NCBI RefSeq assembly: GCF_015355785.1
Contig: NZ_JADKYW010000005.1
Coordinates: 1,346,908-1,410,907, forward strand
Direction of reading: 5' to 3'
Origin: Arthrobacter gandavensis
GTDB lineage: Bacteria > Actinomycetota > Actinomycetes > Actinomycetales > Micrococcaceae
Length of the DNA stretch: 64,000 bases
Both the position numbers and the translations under genes were made by a program. Positions 51,997 through 59,436 of the stretch are shown here, piece by piece. The notes under the pieces were generated by a model. It saw only the letters and a program-made list of their open reading frames with translations. It was not told the origin of the DNA and did no database searches. The stretch's first letter is position 1. The number at the start of each line of letters is the position of its first letter.

Positions 51997-52453
51997 GCGC
52001 CTCCCAGCGGCTGATCTGGCAGCCGTCGGTCGCTGCGAATTCAGCGTCCACCGCTTGACCGGCCACGGTGCCGCTGACCGCGGCGCGCTGTGGTCCGCCG
52101 TACTGCATGGTGCAGGCGACGTCGCTGCCCGGCTCCGCGAAGAGTCCGGTTCCGCCATCCGCGAGGGCAGCGCAGGCCGCCGCGGGGTCAGGCGCGCCAG
52201 AATCGCCCGCCGGATTGGCGCCGTCGCACTCCAGGGTCCAGCTGTCCGTGACGGCTTCGCCGTCGGCCATCAGCTCAACGCCCAGCGATGTTGCTGCGGC
52301 TGGCGACGCGGGCGCTGCCGGCGCGGAACTGGCCGCCGGGGTTGCGGGCTCGGACGACGACGGCGCGGTGCCGGGATTCGAGTCGGCGCACCCGGCGAGC
52401 ACAAGGGCGGCAGCGGCAAGGGCCAGCAGGGTGCGGGGCAGGCGGTTCGGCAT
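51959..52453 (-). CDS. Subtilisin-inhibitor-like lipoprotein
   Basis: The 164-aa product has a signal peptide with lipobox LVLAGC (C22). A Ser/Ala/Pro linker (about 25-55) is followed by an SSI-type domain: WTLECDG, PDPAAACAALADG, VACTMQYGGPQRAAVSGTVAGQAVDAEFAATDGCQISRWEAL. Four cysteines match the two SSI disulfides. By alignment with Streptomyces SSI, the reactive-site P1 residue would be the Met in CTMQYGG. Membrane anchoring is unusual, since SSI proteins are normally secreted free. GGAAGG precedes ATG 52453. Confidence 0.8.
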   Translation of the reverse strand: MPNRLPRTLLALAAAALVLAGCADSNPGTAPSSSEPATPAASSAPAAPASPAAATSLGVELMADGEAVTDSWTLECDGANPAGDSGAPDPAAACAALADGGTGLFAEPGSDVACTMQYGGPQRAAVSGTVAGQAVDAEFAATDGCQISRWEALSGLLGPATRAM

Positions 52454-52517
52454 GGCGTGACCTTCCGGAGTCGATTGGCATACAGCCTAGCCGCCGCCTG
52501 GTGCGGTGCAGGGAAGG

Positions 52518-53042
52518 TCAGGCCGGCGGCGGTGAGGCGGCTGCGTCCCGGGCCTGGGCGGCGTAATAAGGACCCTGTTCGAGGTAATGCTGGTCGAAGT
52601 CCGGTTGCGGTCCGCCGCTGCGTGCGGCCTCAAGCCGGTCAAGGTAATACTCCCAGCCGGGGCCAATGTCTTCCGCGGGGGCGGGGTCAGCCAAATGCTG
52701 GATGAAATCGAGCCGGGTGCCGCCGTCGTGGTCCCGGAGCCGCACCTCCAGGTCCCAGCTGCCGCCGTCGTCCGCCAGGAGCACGCGCAGCCGCTCGTGG
52801 GGCGCGCACAGGGTGAGCCGAACCTGGCTGGCTGGCTGCCCCTCTTCGTAGAGCATCTGGAACTCGAACTCCGATGCTGGTCCGGGGGCGCCGTCCCAGC
52901 GCCCGATCCAGGCGGCAGCCAGGTCTGCGTCCGTGAAGCTGGCCCAAACTTCCGGCGGAGTGCCCTCAAGGCGGCGGGTCAGGACCAGGGTGTAGGAGTC
53001 TTCTCCGGTGCGGTGGACCCTGCCTGTGGGTTCGGGCTGCAT
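52518..53042 (-). CDS. SRPBCC (AHSA1-like) domain protein
   Basis: The 174-aa product starts at ATG 53042 after AGGAG. The Bet v1/START fold is indicated by YTLVLTRRLEGTPPEVWASFTDADLAAAWIGRW, a central strand block with LRVLLADDGGSWDLEVRLRDHDGGTRLDFIQHLAD, and WEYYLDRLEAARSG. The family binds hydrophobic ligands or chaperones proteins; the role is unknown. The start overlaps the preceding gene by 64 bp. Confidence 0.87.
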   Translation of the reverse strand: MQPEPTGRVHRTGEDSYTLVLTRRLEGTPPEVWASFTDADLAAAWIGRWDGAPGPASEFEFQMLYEEGQPASQVRLTLCAPHERLRVLLADDGGSWDLEVRLRDHDGGTRLDFIQHLADPAPAEDIGPGWEYYLDRLEAARSGGPQPDFDQHYLEQGPYYAAQARDAAASPPPA

Positions 53043-53971
53043 AGCTGCTCCTGGAGCGGATCAAGCAGGTCCAGAATCCGGGCCCGCAGCTGCTGCGATT
53101 CCTCGGTGAAACCGCGTTGGTAGGAAGCGTACGCCGCCCGCCCCGCCGGCGTCTCTACCTGGATGGGTTCATATCCCCAGTCCCGCAGATCATACGGCGA
53201 AGCCCGCATGTCCATCTCGCGGATCCGCCAGGCCAGTTCGAAGCAGTCCATCACCAGGTCCCCGGGCAGCAGCGGGGTCAGTTTGTACGCCCACTTGTAG
53301 AGGTCCATGTTGGCGTGCAGGCAGCCGGGCTGTTCCAGGTCCCGCTGGTTTTCCCGCGTGGGCGTCAGCTCGTTGAGTCCAACGGCCTCGGGCGCGTAGA
53401 AGCGGAAGGCGTCGAAGTGGGTGCAGCGGATCCGGCTGTTTTCCACCGTGTCATTCGTTCCCTGGGCACCCAGCCGCAGGCCGAGGTATTCGTGCCGGAT
53501 TCCGTTCATTTCCGACTTGTAGGCCATTGCCCACTCGTGCATGCCGAAGCAGCCAAGGGACGGTTTGCGGGCGGCCGTGCGGGAGAGGAGCATTCGGGTG
53601 AACCCGGCTGCCGGGCCGCGGGCTGCGGCGAAGGTTGCCACGTCCACCGTGACGGCCGTCGTCTCCGGGTCCAGTCCGGCAGCTGCGCGTTCCTCCGGCG
53701 CCAGGGTGCGGTAGAACTTCCAGTCCCCGCGCTCTGCTGCGGCTGCACCGGTCAGGACGACGCCGGCACCCGGGTGCCAGCGCATCAGCTGTCCCGGTTT
53801 CAGCGAGTAGTAGGTGAAGAGGAAGTCCTCCACCGGATGTTTCTGCCCCGCGGAACGCCGCTGCAGGAAGCCTTCCGTGAACGGGCGCACCCGGTCCTGG
53901 TAGGCGGCCTGGCGGGGAAGCCACTGCTCCTCGGACAGCACGGCGGAATAAGAGAAGCTCACGGCCCCCAT
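52979..53971 (-). CDS. Conserved actinobacterial protein, often labelled 3-methyladenine DNA glycosylase
   Basis: The 330-aa product has EEQWLPRQAAYQDRVRPFTEGFLQRR, HPVEDFLFTYYSLKPGQLMRWHPGAGVV, GCFGMHEWAMAY, RHEYLGLRLG, IRCTHFDAFRFY, and ENQRDLEQPGCLHANMDLYKWAYKL. These blocks are highly conserved in Actinobacteria. Databases often attach a 3-methyladenine glycosylase name, but I see no helix-hairpin-helix or Mpg-type active site. The His-rich motifs (MHEW, THFDAF, CLHANM) suggest metal binding. The enzyme function is open. Confidence 0.75.
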   Translation of the reverse strand: MGAVSFSYSAVLSEEQWLPRQAAYQDRVRPFTEGFLQRRSAGQKHPVEDFLFTYYSLKPGQLMRWHPGAGVVLTGAAAAERGDWKFYRTLAPEERAAAGLDPETTAVTVDVATFAAARGPAAGFTRMLLSRTAARKPSLGCFGMHEWAMAYKSEMNGIRHEYLGLRLGAQGTNDTVENSRIRCTHFDAFRFYAPEAVGLNELTPTRENQRDLEQPGCLHANMDLYKWAYKLTPLLPGDLVMDCFELAWRIREMDMRASPYDLRDWGYEPIQVETPAGRAAYASYQRGFTEESQQLRARILDLLDPLQEQLCSPNPQAGSTAPEKTPTPWS

Positions 53972-53995
53972 TATCCCGCCGTACCGCCCGGCCGC

Positions 53996-56044
53996 CTAGC
54001 GGACGGGCGAGGGCTGCGAATCGGCGGACAGGCCGCTGTCCTTGTCCCTGTCCGCGCCGGTGGTGCCCCCGTTGCCGGGCTCGGCGTCTGTGCCGTCGGG
54101 AGTCCAGCCGTCGGCGTACTCGCCGGAGCCATAGTCGTAGTCCACGGGCTGTCCGTCTTCGTCCCTGCGCTGGTACCAGTCGGTGACGGTCTTGTCATGG
54201 GAATCGAATTCGGCACCGGCGCCCTGGCCGTCCGGGGCCCTCTTCACAGCGATCGCGAAGTCGTCTCCGTGTTCATCGATGCCGGTCCGCACGGCCTGTT
54301 CCAGGGCAGCCGTGGCGTACTCCCGGCGGATGATGAGCGGGTCGGTCTGCAGGTCCCGGGTGAAAGCGACCATCATCAGGGCCAGGATGATCGCGAAAGG
54401 CAGGGCGGAAACGATGATCAGGTTCTGCAGGCCGGACAACGCCTCGTTGCCTCCCACCAGGAGCATGACCACGGCGATGCCCATCATGGCCAGGCCCCAG
54501 AACACCGTGACCTTCCGATCCGGGCGCGGCTTGCCGCGCTGGGTCAGGCTTCCCATGACGAGCGACGCCGAGTCGGCGGACGTGATGAAGAAGATGGCAA
54601 CGCAGAACATTGCCAGCAGCGGTGTGATGGAGCTAAGCGGGAGCTGGTCCAGCATCTGGAAGAACAGGGCTTCCGGGGCACTGTCGGCGGAAATGTCCAC
54701 GCCCTGCATCCGCATCCAGATTGTTGTGCCGCCGAAGATGCCGAACGCGAGGACACATACCAGGGTGGGCACTACCAGGACGTACTGCACGTATTCACGC
54801 AGTGTCCGGCCGCGGGAGATCCGGGCCAGGAAGATGCCAACGAACGGGGACCAGGAGATCCACCAGGCCCAGTAGAAGACGGTCCAGTTGGCGGAGAAGT
54901 CTGCTGCCTCAGCGCCCCAGGAGGGTCCTTTGCTCATCAGGTGCAGAAGCTCGGAAAGATACTCCGTGATGGAAGCGGGAATCAGGTTCAGCAGGAACAG
55001 CGTGGGGCCGGTCAGGAAGATGAAGGCCACCAGGGCGATGGCCAGGGACATGTTGACGTTGGACAGCATACGGATGCCGCGGCTAACGCCGGAGACGGCG
55101 GACGCAATGAACGCCGCAGTGAGGATGGCTATGATGCCGATCAGGCCGGCGTTGGGCAGCTGGCCGATGCCACCGACGATTTCCACGCCGCGGCCAATCT
55201 GCAGTGCGCCAATGCCCAGGGATGCCGCCGTGCCGAACAGGGTGGCGACGATCGCGAACATGTCGATCAGGCGTCCGGCGGCTCCGTCCGTCCGCCTCCG
55301 GCCGAGCAGCGGGGTGAAAATAGTGCTCATCAGCGGAACCCTGCCGCGTCGGTATGAACCGTACGCCACGGCCGCGCCCACCAATGCGTAGACCGCCCAG
55401 GCATTAAAGCCCCAGTGGAAGTAGGTCTGTGCCATGGATTTGTGCAGGGCCTCTGTGGTTTCGGCCTGGGCTTCCCCGGGGGCCGGAGTCATGTAGTAGG
55501 TCAGCGGCTCGTACGGTCCGAAGAAGAACAGCCCAATGCCTACGCCCGCGGAAAACATCATGGCTACCCAGGAGAACTTGGAGTACTCCGGCTTTTCGCC
55601 GTCCACGCCCAGGGGGATCTTGCCGTAGCGGCTGAATCCGATGAACAGCATGAATACCAGGACCACCGCCAGCAGGGAGCTGAAAAGCCAGCCGGTGTTT
55701 GTTACCACCCAGCTCAGGGCCTGGTCGGAGACAGACTTCAGGGACTCAGTGGAGAAGACGCCCCAGGCAACGAATCCAAGAACCAGCACGGCAGCAACGC
55801 CGAAGACGAGCGGGTCTGTCCGGTAACGGACGCGCTGGTCGTCGACGGCGATTCCAGGCACCAGGCCGGGGTGCGTGTCGTGCGGGTACGTCTTTTTGTC
55901 CCTGCGCAGTGCGCGCGCGGCCCGCTGTCCCAGGGACACTTTGGCAGGCGGTTCATTGCTGTTGCGGCGGCCGGAGATGTCCGGCGAGCCGCCTCCGGGC
56001 GGCCCGGAGGGCGGCGTCTGCCGTGATGAGGGCGGTGTCTCCAC
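53996..56044 (-). CDS. BCCT-family compatible-solute transporter
   Basis: This sodium- or proton-coupled importer of glycine betaine, choline or carnitine is 682 aa with 12 predicted helices. Landmarks are SWVAMMFSAGVGIGLFFFGPYEPLTYYM, YFHWGFNAWAVYALVGAAVAYGSYRRG, and the signature WTVFYWAWWISWSPFVGIFLARISRGRTLREY. N- and C-terminal cytoplasmic extensions (about 75 and 120 residues) are long; the C-terminal one is acidic, as in osmosensing BetP-type proteins. The start is GTG 56044 after AAGGAG. Confidence 0.93.
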   Translation of the reverse strand: METPPSSRQTPPSGPPGGGSPDISGRRNSNEPPAKVSLGQRAARALRRDKKTYPHDTHPGLVPGIAVDDQRVRYRTDPLVFGVAAVLVLGFVAWGVFSTESLKSVSDQALSWVVTNTGWLFSSLLAVVLVFMLFIGFSRYGKIPLGVDGEKPEYSKFSWVAMMFSAGVGIGLFFFGPYEPLTYYMTPAPGEAQAETTEALHKSMAQTYFHWGFNAWAVYALVGAAVAYGSYRRGRVPLMSTIFTPLLGRRRTDGAAGRLIDMFAIVATLFGTAASLGIGALQIGRGVEIVGGIGQLPNAGLIGIIAILTAAFIASAVSGVSRGIRMLSNVNMSLAIALVAFIFLTGPTLFLLNLIPASITEYLSELLHLMSKGPSWGAEAADFSANWTVFYWAWWISWSPFVGIFLARISRGRTLREYVQYVLVVPTLVCVLAFGIFGGTTIWMRMQGVDISADSAPEALFFQMLDQLPLSSITPLLAMFCVAIFFITSADSASLVMGSLTQRGKPRPDRKVTVFWGLAMMGIAVVMLLVGGNEALSGLQNLIIVSALPFAIILALMMVAFTRDLQTDPLIIRREYATAALEQAVRTGIDEHGDDFAIAVKRAPDGQGAGAEFDSHDKTVTDWYQRRDEDGQPVDYDYGSGEYADGWTPDGTDAEPGNGGTTGADRDKDSGLSADSQPSPVR

Positions 56045-56195
56045 AGGTTTCTTCTCCTTGGGGCGGACATACTGCCGCCCATGGGGTGCGTTTCGGGACG
56101 CGAAGAAGAATACGCCGATAATTTTTACTATTTACGACAATTAGAGTGCCTATATATCACACTAAGATTGTTATCCTGTTGTTGCTTTTCGCTAT

Positions 56196-56654
56196 TTATT
56201 TGTCACTGACTGCAGCCGGCTCCCGTGTGGCCTCGATCAGGCGCCGCATGGAGGCATTGAGTTCCAGGACTTCCTCCCTGCTCAGCTGCAGGCGATCCAT
56301 CATGGCCCCGGGAACGGCTAGGGCCTTTTGGCGCAGGGACCGGCCGTGGCCGGTGAGGTCAACCGCGAGGGACCGGTCATTGTCCGGCGCGCGGTTGCGG
56401 GACACGAGGCCGGCGGTTTCCATCCGCTTAAGCATGGGGGAGAGTGTCGCTGGTTCCATCAGCAGGGCTTCGCTCAGGTTGCGCACGGTACGGGGGCTCT
56501 CTTCCCAAAGCGCCAGCAGGACGAGGTACTGCGGGTGGGTGACACCCAGGTCTTCGAGGACGGGGCGGTACGCTCCGACCACTGAACGGGATGCGACAGA
56601 CAGGGCGAAGCACAGCTGGTGTTCCAGCAGCAGATCATCATCGACCGGATCCAC
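56196..56654 (-). CDS. MarR family transcriptional regulator (OhrR-like)
   Basis: The product is about 152 aa from GTG 56654, five bases after GAGGAGG. It has LLLEHQLCFALSVASRSVVGAYRPVLEDLGVTHPQYLVLLALWE (dimer helix and winged-helix start), RTVRNLSEALLMEPATLSPMLKRMETAGLVSRNRAPDNDRSLAVDLT. The Cys in EHQLCFAL corresponds to the peroxide-sensing Cys of OhrR. No ohr gene is adjacent; the divergent partner is a 71-aa protein. The TTAGTGCACTAA palindrome at 56672 is a likely operator. Confidence 0.88.
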   Translation of the reverse strand: MDPVDDDLLLEHQLCFALSVASRSVVGAYRPVLEDLGVTHPQYLVLLALWEESPRTVRNLSEALLMEPATLSPMLKRMETAGLVSRNRAPDNDRSLAVDLTGHGRSLRQKALAVPGAMMDRLQLSREEVLELNASMRRLIEATREPAAVSDK

Positions 56655-56667
56655 AGCCGCCTCCTCA

Positions 56668-56698
56668 ATACTTAGTGCACTAATACTTAGCGTACTAT
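56668..56698. promoter_or_regulatory. MarR-type operator with tandem boxes
   Basis: TTAGTGCACTAA (56672-56683) is a perfect 12-bp palindrome. ATACTTAG occurs twice, at 56668 and 56683, 15 bp apart, and the second box continues as a weaker dyad (TTAGCGTACTA). TACTAT (56693-56698) could be the -10 of the rightward gene. Bound MarR would cover that promoter. Confidence 0.7.
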
Positions 56699-56730
56699 AG
56701 TTCCCAGGTACACCTCGGAAGGAACATTTC

Positions 56731-56946
56731 ATGGCAGCTCGGGAAAGCTTCACCGCCAGGTTCATGCGCGCAACAGGCAAGGCACGGCTCATTTTTGGCC
56801 CGGCCCAGAGTTCTTCCCTGACTCATGACATGACCGAGGAGAACAAGCGGCTCCTCGAAGCCCAGCAGGCCGAGGAGAAGGCTATGTGGGAGACCGTGAA
56901 GCGTGCCGACGGCAGCAGCTACATCCTGCCCCGCAAGAAGGACTGA
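56731..56946 (+). CDS. Small hypothetical protein, likely MarR target
   Basis: The 71-aa basic protein starts at ATG 56731 after GGAAGGA. It has AARESFTARFMRATGKARLIFGPAQSS, a charged helix (TEENKRLLEAQQAEEKAMWETVKRA), and a terminal DGSSYILPRKKD. There are no cysteines or membrane spans. It is divergent from the MarR gene with the operator between. I do not recognise the family. Confidence 0.7.
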   Translation: MAARESFTARFMRATGKARLIFGPAQSSSLTHDMTEENKRLLEAQQAEEKAMWETVKRADGSSYILPRKKD

Positions 56947-57027
56947 GTTTTCGAACCGGGGGTCTTTTTTGGCCCGGGAAACCTATCCTGAAAGGACCTG
57001 CGTTGGTCCTTGAAGGAGGGGATCCAC

Positions 57028-57258
57028 ATGGCAACCATGCCGGACCCGGGAAGCGACGGCGAGCCGCGGCTGCCCGAAGACGAGATTCCGCAGTCACAGT
57101 CCGAACTGCCCGACTACGTCGTTGAAATAGACAGCGAAGGGCACCACTACGGAGTGGACCGGGAGTACGTGAACGGCAAACCGCACCGCGAACCAGCCGA
57201 GCCGGTGGTGTACCAGGACTACTTCCACGCACCGCTGTTCCGCGAGCATATGTACTGA
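57028..57258 (+). CDS. Small acidic hypothetical protein
   Basis: This 76-aa soluble protein starts at ATG 57028, with AGGAGGGG nine bases upstream. It has MPDPGSDGEPRLPEDEIPQSQSELPDYVVEIDSEGHHYGVDREYVNGKPHREP, then YQDYFHAPLFREHMY. It is rich in Asp/Glu/Pro/Tyr/His and probably disordered in its first third. I recognise no family. It follows the MarR-target gene and converges with lysC. Confidence 0.6.
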   Translation: MATMPDPGSDGEPRLPEDEIPQSQSELPDYVVEIDSEGHHYGVDREYVNGKPHREPAEPVVYQDYFHAPLFREHMY

Positions 57259-57276
57259 CAGGCTCCTCACACAAAA

Positions 57277-57302
57277 GGAGCGCCCGGTTTCCCGGACGCC
57301 CC
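57277..57302 (-). terminator. Intrinsic terminator after lysC
   Basis: On the minus strand GCGTCCGG and CCGGGCGC pair with one mismatch around a short loop, and TCCTTTTG follows. It lies 18 bp after the lysC stop codon. Confidence 0.75.
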
Positions 57303-57319
57303 TTAGTGCAGAGCTGGGC

Positions 57320-58606
57320 CTAGCGGCCGGTGCCGCCGTACACGGTAGCCTCGGCTTCGCCGTCGAGCCCGAACGCGGCGTGGACCGCACGGACCGCGTC
57401 GTCGAGCTTGGAAGCACTGGTAACCACGGAGATGCGGATTTCCGAGGTGGAGATCATGTCGATGTTCACGCCGGCCAGGTGCAGTGCTTCGAAGAACTTG
57501 TGCGAGACGCCCGGGTTGGAGCGCATGCCGGCACCGATGAGGGAAAGCTTGCCGATCTGCTCGTCATAGTCGATGCTGTCGAAGCCAACCTCGGCCTTGG
57601 CGGCGTTCAGGGCGGCCATCGCAGCCTGGCCGTCGATGATCGGGAGGGTGAAGGAGATGTCCGTCCTGCCCGAGCCCTTGGTGGAGACGTTCTGCACGAT
57701 CATGTCGATGTTCGTGTTGGCACCGGCGACGATGCCGAAGATCTCCGCGGCCTTGCCGGGAATGTCCGGAACGCCAACGACGGTGAGCTTGGCTTCGGAG
57801 CGGTCATGCGCGACGCCGGAAATGATGGGCTGTTCCAAGGGTTCTCCCTCTTGAATCTTGATCTTGTCATCCGGGCTGGGCAGTACCCAGGTCCCCTCGT
57901 GCTGGCTGAAGGAGGACCGCACATGCAGCGGAACTCCGAAGCGGCGGGCGTACTCAACGCAGCGCAGGTGCAGGATCTTCGCACCGGATGCTGCCATTTC
58001 CAGCATTTCCTCGCTGGAGATCCTGTCGATTTTCTGCGCCGAGGAAGCCACGCGGGGATCGGCGGTGTAGACGCCGTCAACGTCCGTGTAGATCTCGCAC
58101 ACATCGGCGTCGAGCGCTGCCGCAAGGGCGACTGCTGTGGTATCCGAGCCGCCGCGGCCCAGGGTGGTGATGTCGTGGCTGTCCCGGCTCATGCCCTGGA
58201 AACCGGCGACGATTGCGACGTCGCCCTTTTCGATTGCCGTCTTGATCCGATGCGGTGAGACATCGATGATCCGGGCCTTGCCGTGGATCGCGTCGGTGAT
58301 CATGCCGGCCTGGCTGCCGGTAAAGGACTGGGCCGAGGCACCGAGTTCGTTGATCGCCATGGCCAGCAGCGCCATGGAGATGCGTTCGCCGGAACTCAGC
58401 AGCATGTCCATCTCACGCGGGTGGGCGCCGGTGGTGATCTGCCCGGCCAGGTCCAGCAGCTCATCGGTGCTGTCGCCCATGGCGGAGACCACCACAATGA
58501 CGTCGTTCCCGGCGTTTTGGGTATCCACTACGCGCTTGGCGACGCGCTTGATGCCTTCGGCGTCCGATACGGAGGATCCGCCGAATTTCTGCACTATCAG
58601 GCTCAT
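57320..58606 (-). CDS. lysC: Aspartate kinase
   Basis: This is the first enzyme of lysine, threonine and methionine synthesis. The 428-aa protein begins LIVQKFGGSSVSDAEGI. It has SSGERISMALLAMAINELGASAQSFTGSQAG and ITTLGRGGSDTTAVALAAALDADVCEIYTDVDGVYTADPR. Two ACT domains in the C-terminal third (LTVVGVPDIPGKAAEIF, KLSLIGAGMRSNPGVSHKFFEALHLAGVNIDMISTSEIRISVV) mediate lysine/threonine feedback. Actinobacterial lysC is usually followed by asd; here no asd gene follows. Confidence 0.95.
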   Translation of the reverse strand: MSLIVQKFGGSSVSDAEGIKRVAKRVVDTQNAGNDVIVVVSAMGDSTDELLDLAGQITTGAHPREMDMLLSSGERISMALLAMAINELGASAQSFTGSQAGMITDAIHGKARIIDVSPHRIKTAIEKGDVAIVAGFQGMSRDSHDITTLGRGGSDTTAVALAAALDADVCEIYTDVDGVYTADPRVASSAQKIDRISSEEMLEMAASGAKILHLRCVEYARRFGVPLHVRSSFSQHEGTWVLPSPDDKIKIQEGEPLEQPIISGVAHDRSEAKLTVVGVPDIPGKAAEIFGIVAGANTNIDMIVQNVSTKGSGRTDISFTLPIIDGQAAMAALNAAKAEVGFDSIDYDEQIGKLSLIGAGMRSNPGVSHKFFEALHLAGVNIDMISTSEIRISVVTSASKLDDAVRAVHAAFGLDGEAEATVYGGTGR

Positions 58607-58791
58607 GCGTACACGCTCTCTGGAACTCTTCCAAGTTGCTGCCCGGCGGCGCTGGGCCGCTGCGGCTCTGTATGTTCACGGGGACCGCACGACGGCGGCC
58701 AACCTTCAAAGTCTATAACCGGGCCGCTTCGGCGCCGAAATGACGCTCAACCTCTACTTAACGAAGCCGGGGCCGCAAAGTTGCCCGGCCG

Positions 58792-59388
58792 CTAGCTGAG
58801 GCTGCGGCGTCCTTCGAATGCGCGGCCCAGGGTGATCTCGTCTGCGTATTCAAGGTCACCGCCGACCGGCAGGCCGGATGCCAGCCGCGTCACGGTGATG
58901 CCGAGGGTCTTCAACATGCGGACAAGGTAGGTGGCGGTGGCCTCGCCTTCCAGATTCGGGTCGGTGGCGATGATGATCTCACTGATCTGCTCATCGGAGA
59001 GCCTGCTCAGCAGTTCGCGGATGCGCAGCTGGTCCGGGCCGATTCCGGCGATGGGGTTAATCGCGCCGCCCAGGACGTGGTAGCGGCCTCGGAAGGAACG
59101 CGTGCGCTCGACGGCGATCACGTCCTTTGACTCTTCCACCACGCAAATCATGGTGGGGTCCCGGCGCGGGTCGCGGCAGATATTGCAGGTCTCCTGCTCG
59201 GTCACATTGCCGCATACCTGGCAGAACTTAACTTTTTCCTTCACGGTCACGATGGCCGAGGCCAGCCGGGACATGTCCTCAGCATTGGACTCAAGGATGT
59301 GGAACGCGATCCGCTGGGCCGACTTGGGGCCCACGCCGGGAAGGCGGCCCAACTCGTCGATCAGTTCCTGAACCGCACCTTCGTACAC
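58792..59388 (-). CDS. recR: Recombination mediator RecR
   Basis: The 198-aa protein works with RecO/RecF in loading RecA. It has [24 protein letters not shown] (HhH), a four-Cys zinc finger ([18 protein letters not shown]), and a Toprim domain ([16 protein letters not shown]...). GTG 59388 follows AAGAAGG. It lies 48 bp after dnaX with no ybaB/ebfC gene in between. About 185 bp separate it from lysC. Confidence 0.95.
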   Translation of the reverse strand: MYEGAVQELIDELGRLPGVGPKSAQRIAFHILESNAEDMSRLASAIVTVKEKVKFCQVCGNVTEQETCNICRDPRRDPTMICVVEESKDVIAVERTRSFRGRYHVLGGAINPIAGIGPDQLRIRELLSRLSDEQISEIIIATDPNLEGEATATYLVRMLKTLGITVTRLASGLPVGGDLEYADEITLGRAFEGRRSLS

Positions 59389-59436
59389 GTGGCCTTCTTA
59401 AGGGAAATAGTTGTTGTTCCGGCTGGCTGCCGGCGG

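Noticed and set aside
53117..55357. Plus-strand open frame of 746 codons opposite the BCCT transporter
   Set aside because: It is antisense to a clear 12-helix transporter and shows no domain or sensible codon pattern.
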